Made by a program: the position numbers and the translations under genes
Assembly (NCBI GenBank): GCA_039916305.1
Contig: JBDSLR010000015.1
Span: 1-64,000 of the forward strand
Length of the DNA stretch: 64,000 nucleotides
Direction of reading: 5' to 3'
Origin: JACMLD01 sp039916305
GTDB taxonomy: Bacteria > Bacteroidota > Bacteroidia > Chitinophagales > Chitinophagaceae
Part shown: one piece after another, positions 1 through 7,236 of the stretch
Numbering within the stretch: position 1 is the stretch's first letter
Layout: each line of letters starts with the position of its first letter
The notes under the pieces: model-generated
Database searches by the model: none
Seen by the model: the letters and a program-made list of their open reading frames with translations, nothing else
Told to the model about the DNA's origin: nothing

Positions 1-124
1 ATGGATTGATGGATTGATGGATTGATGGATTGATGGATTGATGGATTGATGGATTGATGGATTGATGGATTGATGGATTGATGGATTGATGGATTGATGG
101 ATTGATGGATTGATGGATTGATGG
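1..124. repeat. 8-bp tandem repeat array (ATGGATTG)n
   Basis: Fifteen perfect copies of the octamer ATGGATTG plus a half copy. The array starts at the window edge, so it may extend further upstream. Eight is not a multiple of three, so each plus-strand frame meets a TGA every 24 bases. The minus strand has no stop in any frame and would read as an eight-residue peptide repeat (QSINPSIH), although no gene reading into it is visible here. The perfect copies suggest recent expansion by slippage and possible length variation between strains. Confidence 0.97.
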
Positions 125-168
125 GAAACGCAATTTAGGTAATTTTGGGATTTGTAATTTATTGGATA

Positions 169-250
169 AGGCCTGAAGGGCCTGAATGTTAATAGCCCCG
201 GATGAAATGCGGGGAACGAAATTAAATGGTTCATTAACCCCGGAGGGGTT
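169..250. repeat. REP-like element with three short hairpins (copy 1)
   Basis: Non-coding stretch with three hairpin motifs in order: GCCTGAAGGGC-type (169-183), CCCCG/CGGGG (196-214) and AACCCC/GGGGTT (236-250). A second stretch at 56111-56174 has the same order and similar words in the same orientation. Such multi-hairpin repeats are known in Bacteroidota and are often linked to REP-associated Y1 transposases; a broken one lies at 63413. The rest of 125-406 shows no gene, and its end presumably holds the promoter of the gene at 407. Confidence 0.6.
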
Positions 251-406
251 GAACTTTGGCGCTGAAAAAAAGACTGCTGCAAATAGTTGGGAGAGGTTTC
301 GCAATGTTCTAACGCCCGGCCGGAAAACTATTATTATGGGGGGGCTATTTTGGCCCGGTCAATAGCTGCAAAGCAACCAAAGCCCGGATAACAATAAACT
401 TGCTAT

Positions 407-2164
407 ATGAATAAGTATTGCTTCATTTTCCTGATTTTTTTCCAGACAAATCTCCTGGCGCAGGCACCGGCCGAAAAATATGCGGTAGATTCTGCCAGCG
501 TTGAGCATACAGGCGTACCCAAAGGCGAAGTATTAAAATTTACGTTTAACCAGAGTGCTATTTTTCCCGGTACCACACGCGACTACTGGGTGTATATTCC
601 CGCGCAGTACAAACCCGGAAAACCCGCCTGCGTATACATTAATCAGGATGGCATTCAATGGAAGGCCCCTACAGTGTTCGATAACCTCATTTTTAAAAAC
701 GAAATGCCGGTTACCATTGGCGTTTTTATATCGCCCGGTAAAGTAATGGCGGATAAAGGATCTGCCGGGCTGGATCGTTTTAACCGTAGTTTTGAATACG
801 ATGGTCTCGGTAATGCCTATGCGAAATTTATATTGCAGGAAATTTTGCCGGAGGTGGAGAAGCAAAAAACAAGTGACGGGCGCATCATTCAACTATCAAA
901 AAGTGGTAACGACCGGGCCATTGGCGGCTCCAGTAGCGGGGCGGTTTGCGCATTCACCGCTGCCTGGGAATACCCAGATCAGTTTTCACGGGTGTTTAGC
1001 GCTATTGGCACCTATGTGAACCTGCGTGGCGCAGATCGTTATCCTTCACTTATCCGTAAATACGAACCGAAACCCATCCGCATTTTTTTACAGGATGGCG
1101 CCAATGATTTAAATATTTATGCAGGCGATTGGTGGAAAGCCAATGAATCAATGGAACGGGCATTGGTATTTGCGGGCTACGAAATAAATCACGCCTGGGG
1201 AGAAGGCGGTCACAATGGTAGCCAGGGTACTGCTATCTTTCCGGATGTAATGCGCTGGTTGTGGAAAGACTGGCCCAAACCGGTTACACCAGGGGCATCA
1301 AAAAACCAGGTGCTCACCGATATACTTTTACCCGGCGCTGGCTGGGAGCTGGTAGGAGAAGGGTATACTTTTACAGAAGGCACAGGCGTGAATGTGAAAG
1401 GAGAAGTTTTTTTCCAGGATGTGCCCAATGGAAAAACATATAAGGTTGGACTCGACGGAAAAGTGAGCTTACTGCCAATCAATGCAAAAAAAGCAAGCGG
1501 TACTGGTTTTGGGCCTGATGGTAAACGTTATACGGTATCGGGTGCAGGCAAACAGGTGCTCAGCTATGATGAAAATGAAAAGGAAGCCGTGGTGGCGGAC
1601 AGTATTGCCGGTAACGATATCTGCGTAGCAGGAAATGGCAATATGTATATTACATCGCCCGATGGCGTAAGCAAACCTGGTAAATTATACCTGGTACGAC
1701 CCAACGGAGAAAAATTGGTGGTAGATGAGGGGTTGAAATTTCCTAACGGACTTACCCTCTCACCCGATCAGCAACAGCTGTATGCTACAGAATCAGCTTC
1801 TCACTGGGTATGGATTTATAAAATACAACCTGATGGCACGCTGGGTTATAAACAACGCTATGGCTGGCTGCAGGTATTGGATACAGAGGAGAATGCCTGG
1901 TCAGATGGCCTTCGGTGCGACACTGCAGGGCGGATATTTGTTGCTACAAAACTGGGTTTGCAGGTTTTGGATCAACTGGGCCGCGTAAATGCAATACTGC
2001 CCGTGCCGCCATCCAATAACCAGTCTTCCAATTGTTGTTTTGGTGGCCCGGATTTTAACGTACTGTATGTAACCTGCGGCGATAAGGTATACCGGCGGCG
2101 CCTCAAAACAAAAGGCGTTAACCTGTTTGCGGGCACGCACAAACCTGTAACACCCCGTTTGTAA
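407..2164 (+). CDS. Secreted esterase / SMP-30-gluconolactonase fusion protein
   Basis: 585-residue protein with a signal peptide (about 1-19, ending LLAQA). Residues about 35-290 form an alpha/beta hydrolase of the esterase D (enterochelin esterase-like) family. The nucleophile elbow GGSSSGA has Ser176; the likely acid is Asp234 and the likely base His269 in GGHNG. Residues about 305-575 form a six-bladed SMP-30/gluconolactonase/LRE-like propeller, visible in repeated DG/PNG turns such as KFPNGLTLSPD. The pairing suggests sequential hydrolysis of an ester and a lactone, probably of a sugar derivative in the periplasm, but the substrate cannot be read from sequence. It lies 128 bases upstream of a DapA-family gene, which may be coincidence or a shared sugar-acid/hydroxyproline theme. 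Confidence 0.85.
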   Translation: MNKYCFIFLIFFQTNLLAQAPAEKYAVDSASVEHTGVPKGEVLKFTFNQSAIFPGTTRDYWVYIPAQYKPGKPACVYINQDGIQWKAPTVFDNLIFKNEMPVTIGVFISPGKVMADKGSAGLDRFNRSFEYDGLGNAYAKFILQEILPEVEKQKTSDGRIIQLSKSGNDRAIGGSSSGAVCAFTAAWEYPDQFSRVFSAIGTYVNLRGADRYPSLIRKYEPKPIRIFLQDGANDLNIYAGDWWKANESMERALVFAGYEINHAWGEGGHNGSQGTAIFPDVMRWLWKDWPKPVTPGASKNQVLTDILLPGAGWELVGEGYTFTEGTGVNVKGEVFFQDVPNGKTYKVGLDGKVSLLPINAKKASGTGFGPDGKRYTVSGAGKQVLSYDENEKEAVVADSIAGNDICVAGNGNMYITSPDGVSKPGKLYLVRPNGEKLVVDEGLKFPNGLTLSPDQQQLYATESASHWVWIYKIQPDGTLGYKQRYGWLQVLDTEENAWSDGLRCDTAGRIFVATKLGLQVLDQLGRVNAILPVPPSNNQSSNCCFGGPDFNVLYVTCGDKVYRRRLKTKGVNLFAGTHKPVTPRL

Positions 2165-2292
2165 ATAAATTTTGCCTGGTTTCAGGTGATATACACCGTC
2201 AGCAGGGTAATATTGGTAAATAACCAGTCATTTTAAGAAAGGGTGGTTTTTTACGGAAGCTTATTTTTGCAATAACCAATCGTATATTTTTT

Positions 2293-3210
2293 ATGGCAAC
2301 TCCAAACTGGCTGGGTGTATACCCCGCGATGCTCACGCCTTTTAAGCAGGATGATACAATTGACTTTGATATGTTCAAACTCAATCTGAACAAACAGCTG
2401 GATGCGGGTATTGACGGTGTGGTAATGGGCGGCTCCCTGGGCGAAGCCAGTACCTTACTGAACGAAGAAAAAAGTGAATTGCTCCGCTATTGTAAAAAAG
2501 TCATGAACAGGCAGGTACCCGCCATTGTAACCATTGCTGAACAATCTACCAAAGCCGCCATTACCGTTGCGCAGGATGCGGAGACGAATGGTGCGGATGG
2601 ATTGATGGCGCTTCCGCCCATGCGCTATAAAGCAGACGACCGGGAAACGGTTCAATATTTCAAAGACATTGCGGGCAACACCTCTTTGCCCATTATGATT
2701 TACAATAATCCTTATGATTATAAAATTGATGTAACTATTACAATGTTTGAGGAACTGGCCGCCATACCCGGCATTCAGTCAATCAAGGAATCCACACGCG
2801 ATACCACCAATGTAATAAGGCTAAAAAATGCATTTGGCAACCGTTTTAAAATTCTTTGCGGGGTTGATACACTGGCAGTAGAAGAACTTGCACTCGGTGC
2901 AGATGGCTGGGTAGGCGGGCTGGTGGATGCTTTTCCCGCTGAAACCGTGGCCATTTTTCGGTTGATGAAGGCCGGCAGGTATGCAGAAGCAGTGGCCATT
3001 TACAGATGGTTTATGCCCGTGCTGGAGCTTGACATCCATCCCAAACTGGTACAGTACATTAAACTGGCAGCAACACAAACCGGGCTGGGTACGGAATACG
3101 TTCGGGCGCCCAGGCTGGTACTGGAAGGTGAAGAAAGAGCGCGCATTCTATCTGTTATTACAAAATGCATTGAAACTAGGCCTGCGTTGCCGGATTACCT
3201 GCATCTTTAA
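2293..3210 (+). CDS. DapA-family lyase/deaminase, probably of hydroxyproline catabolism
   Basis: 305-residue cytoplasmic TIM-barrel protein of the dihydrodipicolinate synthase/N-acetylneuraminate lyase family. Visible hallmarks are the substrate-binding loop GGSLGEAS (46-53), catalytic Tyr137 in MIYNNP and Schiff-base Lys165 in IKES. Length is normal for the family (about 290-310). The next gene is a 4-hydroxyproline epimerase. The best guess is therefore the deaminase that converts delta1-pyrroline-4-hydroxy-2-carboxylate to 2-oxoglutarate semialdehyde. Alternatives are a 2-keto-3-deoxy sugar acid aldolase or a true DapA, but the GGSLGE loop differs from the usual GTTGE of DapA. A possible promoter element (TATTTTTG, 2262-2269) lies 23 bases before the ATG. 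Confidence 0.8.
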   Translation: MATPNWLGVYPAMLTPFKQDDTIDFDMFKLNLNKQLDAGIDGVVMGGSLGEASTLLNEEKSELLRYCKKVMNRQVPAIVTIAEQSTKAAITVAQDAETNGADGLMALPPMRYKADDRETVQYFKDIAGNTSLPIMIYNNPYDYKIDVTITMFEELAAIPGIQSIKESTRDTTNVIRLKNAFGNRFKILCGVDTLAVEELALGADGWVGGLVDAFPAETVAIFRLMKAGRYAEAVAIYRWFMPVLELDIHPKLVQYIKLAATQTGLGTEYVRAPRLVLEGEERARILSVITKCIETRPALPDYLHL

Positions 3211-3350
3211 AATACATTCTCCTTAATCACGCGGACGCTGCGGAACTGGGGAACAGGGCTATAACTTGCCTGCGCCTTTTTCTCTGCAATTTAAAAAAGC
3301 AGATTAACCACCGCTTTTTCTGCCTGATTGAAACGTTCAAAAAAAGCCAT

Positions 3351-4364
3351 ATGCCTGCTAAAAAATTCTTTTGTATAGATGCCCATACATGTGGTAACCC
3401 GGTAAGACTGGTAGCAGGCGGCGGCCCGTTTTTGCAGGGTAATGATATGAGTGAAAAACGCCAGCATTTCTTAAAGGATTACGACTGGATACGAAAGGGC
3501 CTGATGTTTGAACCACGCGGTCATGATATGATGAGCGGGAGTATTTTATATCCACCACATGATCCGGCAAATGATGTGGCTGTTTTGTTTATAGAAACAA
3601 GTGGTTGCTTGCCGATGTGCGGTCATGGGACCATTGGCACCATTACTATCGCCATAGAAGAAGGATTGATTACGCCGAAACAGCCGGGCCTTATCCGTAT
3701 GGAAGCACCGGCAGGTCTTGTTTTAATAAGTTACAAACAGGAAGCAAAAAAAGTAAAAAGTGTTAAGCTGGTGAATGTAGCGTCTTTCCTGGCAGCAGAA
3801 GGATTAACAGTTGAATGTCCTGAACTGGGAGAACTGGTGGTGGACGTTGCCTACGGTGGTAATTTTTATGCAATAGTGGATGTACAGAAAAATTTCAAGG
3901 GTATTGAACACTTCGGCGCGGATAAATTGGTTGCGCTGGCCCGGGAATTGCGTAAACGGATAAACGAAAAGTACCGTTTCGTACACCCGGAAGATCCAAC
4001 TATAAACGGGTGCTCGCATATTCTATGGACCGGCGCTGTGCTTGATAAAAAATCAACGGCCCGCAATGCTGTGTTTTACGGCGATAAGGCCATTGACCGA
4101 AGCCCATGTGGCACGGGCACTTCAGCACGCATGGCACAATGGTATGCAAAAGGAAAATTAAAGAAAGGCGATCTTTTTATACATGAAAGTATCATTGGCT
4201 CCACTTTTACCGGCACTATTGAAGAAGAAATTTCCAATGCTTTTGGTGAGGGCAAACCTGCTATCAGGCCGGGTATAGAAGGATGGGCGAGGATCTATGG
4301 GTATAATACCATTAGCATAGATGAGGATGATGATCCTTATGCATTTGGGTTCCAGGTATTATAG
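3351..4364 (+). CDS. 4-hydroxyproline 2-epimerase (proline racemase family)
   Basis: 337-residue member of the proline racemase family. Both catalytic cysteines are present: Cys90 in MCGHGTIG and Cys253 in SPCGTGTSA. The Cys/Cys pair indicates a racemase/epimerase; trans-3-hydroxyproline dehydratases have Thr at the second site. It interconverts trans-4-hydroxy-L-proline and cis-4-hydroxy-D-proline in the cytoplasm. The gene lies 140 bases after the DapA-family gene on the same strand, which supports a hydroxyproline degradation role. The expected D-hydroxyproline dehydrogenase and 2-oxoglutarate semialdehyde dehydrogenase are not in this window. Confidence 0.88.
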   Translation: MPAKKFFCIDAHTCGNPVRLVAGGGPFLQGNDMSEKRQHFLKDYDWIRKGLMFEPRGHDMMSGSILYPPHDPANDVAVLFIETSGCLPMCGHGTIGTITIAIEEGLITPKQPGLIRMEAPAGLVLISYKQEAKKVKSVKLVNVASFLAAEGLTVECPELGELVVDVAYGGNFYAIVDVQKNFKGIEHFGADKLVALARELRKRINEKYRFVHPEDPTINGCSHILWTGAVLDKKSTARNAVFYGDKAIDRSPCGTGTSARMAQWYAKGKLKKGDLFIHESIIGSTFTGTIEEEISNAFGEGKPAIRPGIEGWARIYGYNTISIDEDDDPYAFGFQVL

Positions 4365-4462
4365 TTTTTACAGCAATGTCTATTGGTAGTCTGCAGATAA
4401 ACCTACGGTAATCGCACGTTAATCAGGCCCAATGTTATACATTAGCATAACATATAACTGCG

Positions 4463-6373
4463 ATGCCTGCACCGGTCAATACCTTTATTATCTATGCCAG
4501 GGAGGATATAAAAATCAAACAGCACCTGCTGCTGCATTTAAATCCATTCCGAAACCCTGATTACAATATGGTCATCTGGCATGATGAACACATTGAGGCC
4601 GGCGAGGAATGGGAGCAAAAAATAAAGTCGCGGCTGGAACAAACAGATATTTTCCTGATGCTGATTAGCATCCACTTTCTCAACTCGGAATTTATTAGAA
4701 ATGTTGAGTTTGAGGCGGCCATTGACAGGCACCGGAAAGAAAAATCAATCATCATTCCCGTTATCATCAAGCCCTGCCAGTGGACTATCAACTTCTATTT
4801 CAAAGACTATAAATTTAACCTGGGTGATCTGCAGGTATTGCCCGATGGACAAACGTCCCTGGAAGAGTGGCCTTCACTGGAAAGCGGACTTAATAAGGTT
4901 GCCGGTGGTATAAGAAAGGTACTGGAATCACTACAGGAAAAGGAGCAAAAAAAACAGGCTGATAAAGACAAATCTGCCAAACAGCAGGAAGAAGAGATTA
5001 ACCGGCAATTTGCAGCAGCGCAATTAAAAAAGCAGCAGGAGCAGGCTGAAGCGCTTGCCTGGGAAACAGCAACTGCCGGTAATAGTCAAACTCATTTCAA
5101 ACTCTACCTCGACAAATTTCCGGAAGGCCGTCATGCGGTAGAAGCGTTTCAGCAAATACAAGAGTGTAAAGTGCAGGAAAAAGAGCTACAGCAGGCTGTG
5201 ATAGAGACTCAAAAAAAAGCCTGGGCCGAGGCCAGGGAAAAAGACAACCTTGCGGCCTATATAAAATATTTAAATGCGTATCCCGCAGGGCAGTACAGTA
5301 ACCTGGCTGCCGACAAAATAGCTACGCTAAAAAAGGAAGCGGAAAAAATAAAACAACGGGAAAATCACGAGCAGGCTGAAGCGCTCGCCTGGGAAACAGC
5401 AACGGCCGGCAATCGTCAAAGTTATTTCAAAGCTTATCTGGACAAGTTTCCGGAAGGCACCCATGCAGTAGAAGCGTTCCAGCGCATGCGTGCATGTAAA
5501 GTGCAGGAAGAAGAAGAACAACAGCAGGCCGTAATAGAAGCTGAGAAAAAAGCCTGGGCCGAAGCCAGGGAAAAAGACAATATTACAGCCTATACTAAAT
5601 ATTTAAAGATTTATTCCGCAGGACAATACAGCAAACTGGCAGCAGACAAAATAGCTGCACTGAGGAAGGAAGCAGAAAAAATAAAACAGCAGGAATACAA
5701 CGCGCAGGATGAAAAAACGTGGAAAGACGCATCAACAAGAAATACGCTTACAGCATATAGTACTTACCTCAAAGAACATCCCAATGGAAACTTTATAAAA
5801 GAAGCAGCCGCTAAGATGACCTTGCTAAATCAGGGCGAAAAAAATACTGCCCATAAAAAAACAGGTCCTGCAACAGGGGCCCGGCAAGCCGCTGCTGCCA
5901 GTACCGCTGCTAAAGAAAGCCAGCCGGAAAAAAAGTTTGACTGGTGGTGGTCACTGTTACCGGTAACTGTGGTATTATCAATATTAGCTACCTACCTGGG
6001 CCGATATTGCATTATCAGGTTTTACCAGTGGTTAGACATGCCAATTCAGTTTCCTTATATTTCAGACACGCTTCTCATTATTACAAGTTGTGTATGGGGT
6101 TTGGGTTACGCCATAAGAGGCATGGCAGATAATGATACCGCAGGTTCAATTATTGGCCTCGTGCAACCGTATGCAAATATTTCGCAGGACGGAAATATTT
6201 TGTTAGGCTTGTTTTCGTCGCCGGTAATCAATTTCATTATTACAATGCTGGTAGTCACAGTTGTCGATTACCTGCTCCTCCATTTGTTTGGATGGCATAA
6301 TTATGCGCTTGAAGTGATACTTTTTCTTATTATTAACCTGGCTGCTTTTTACAGTTACATCATGGGGGATTAA
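4463..6373 (+). CDS. TIR-domain membrane protein with five 55-residue helical repeats
   Basis: 636 residues. The N-terminus (about 5-120) is a TIR (TIR_2-like) domain: TFIIYARED strand, WHDEHIEAGEEW BB-loop region, TDIFLMLIS strand, then a helix with VEFEAA whose Glu82 or Glu84 could be the NADase glutamate. A charged helical linker follows. Five hairpins of about 55 residues (each starting at a Trp: 200, 254, 310, 365, 420) share the pattern W..A....T..AY..YL..YP.G.Y...A. Residues 194-301 and 304-412 are near-identical, mirrored by a 330-bp DNA duplication (about 5042-5690). An Ala/Lys-rich spacer leads to about four membrane segments (about 494-512, 530-550, 586-608, 613-633). There is no signal peptide, so the TIR domain is probably cytoplasmic and membrane-tethered. 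A role in signalling or defence is inferred. The adjacent genes give no functional link. Confidence 0.8.
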   Translation: MPAPVNTFIIYAREDIKIKQHLLLHLNPFRNPDYNMVIWHDEHIEAGEEWEQKIKSRLEQTDIFLMLISIHFLNSEFIRNVEFEAAIDRHRKEKSIIIPVIIKPCQWTINFYFKDYKFNLGDLQVLPDGQTSLEEWPSLESGLNKVAGGIRKVLESLQEKEQKKQADKDKSAKQQEEEINRQFAAAQLKKQQEQAEALAWETATAGNSQTHFKLYLDKFPEGRHAVEAFQQIQECKVQEKELQQAVIETQKKAWAEAREKDNLAAYIKYLNAYPAGQYSNLAADKIATLKKEAEKIKQRENHEQAEALAWETATAGNRQSYFKAYLDKFPEGTHAVEAFQRMRACKVQEEEEQQQAVIEAEKKAWAEAREKDNITAYTKYLKIYSAGQYSKLAADKIAALRKEAEKIKQQEYNAQDEKTWKDASTRNTLTAYSTYLKEHPNGNFIKEAAAKMTLLNQGEKNTAHKKTGPATGARQAAAASTAAKESQPEKKFDWWWSLLPVTVVLSILATYLGRYCIIRFYQWLDMPIQFPYISDTLLIITSCVWGLGYAIRGMADNDTAGSIIGLVQPYANISQDGNILLGLFSSPVINFIITMLVVTVVDYLLLHLFGWHNYALEVILFLIINLAAFYSYIMGD

Positions 6374-6491
6374 AAAATGATTTAATTCTCCTATCTGCAC
6401 TGGAAATCAGGCGGGCATCGTGCGTTTAATCCCTTTAAACAGTATATTTGGTTAGAAACAAAACGGCTGCTAACCTGCTAAACAACATGGC

Positions 6492-7235
6492 ATGAAACTA
6501 CCTGTAACAACGGGTTTATTATTTATTTTTATCTTTTCTATTTTACCGGTTAAGTCAGTGCTGGCCCAATCAACCCCGGATGACAGCCTCCTCTATAATA
6601 AAGCCGTTTCGCATCTTGTCAATCTTTACCACCAGTCCGCCGGAGATCAATCAGGTTTGTTTAATGGCAGCCAGTATGGCGGCTATCCTTTTTCATTTAC
6701 AGAAGGGAACCCTTTTTTCAGGGAAGACAAACCAGGTTTTGGTTCGGTAATATACGATGGGGTTTTGTATGAAAAACTGAGGATGCAGTTTGATGAGGTA
6801 AAGGATGTATTGTTTACCCAGGACAGCGCACGCCGAATTCAGCTGCTGAATGAAAGAATAGACCGTTTTACCTTGTTTAACAACAATTTTATCCGTATTG
6901 TAAAAGATACAGAAAACACCGTGCTGATTAGAACTGGTTTTTATAACCTGTTGTATGAAGGAAATACCAGCCTGTTGAAAAAAGAAGAAAAACATATCAG
7001 GGAAGATGTTTCTTCCGGAGAACTCCGCCGGTTTATTGATGTGAGCGAATACTATTATCTAAAAAAGAATAATTTGTATTATGCGGTCAAAAGTAAAAGG
7101 AACCTCCTTGATATTTTTAACGACAGAAAAAAAGATATTAAACAGTTTATTGCAAAAAATAAACTGAGCTACCGGAAAGACAAACAAAATATGCTTACCC
7201 AAACAACAGCTTATTACGACCAGCTAATAAAGTAA
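6492..7235 (+). CDS. Secreted protein of unknown function, first gene of a TonB-receptor operon
   Basis: 247 residues with a clear signal peptide (about 1-25, ending SVLAQ). I do not recognise the family. The mature part is mixed, Tyr- and Lys-rich, with a region of likely beta strands (about 55-110) and a helical, basic C-terminus. It has no Cys and no membrane segment after the signal, so it is probably periplasmic. It ends one base before the start of the TonB receptor gene, so the two are almost certainly co-transcribed. A TATATTTG element (6443-6450) 41 bases before the ATG is a plausible -7 promoter box, although no clear -33 TTG is present. Confidence 0.75.
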   Translation: MKLPVTTGLLFIFIFSILPVKSVLAQSTPDDSLLYNKAVSHLVNLYHQSAGDQSGLFNGSQYGGYPFSFTEGNPFFREDKPGFGSVIYDGVLYEKLRMQFDEVKDVLFTQDSARRIQLLNERIDRFTLFNNNFIRIVKDTENTVLIRTGFYNLLYEGNTSLLKKEEKHIREDVSSGELRRFIDVSEYYYLKKNNLYYAVKSKRNLLDIFNDRKKDIKQFIAKNKLSYRKDKQNMLTQTTAYYDQLIK

Positions 7236-7236
7236 A

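Noticed and set aside
1..124. Possible CRISPR-like array
   Set aside because: The 8-bp units follow each other with no spacers; this is a simple tandem repeat.
2293..3210. Lysine biosynthesis DapA
   Set aside because: The loop is GGSLGE instead of the usual GTTGE, and the neighbour is a hydroxyproline epimerase; it is called only as a DapA-family lyase/deaminase.
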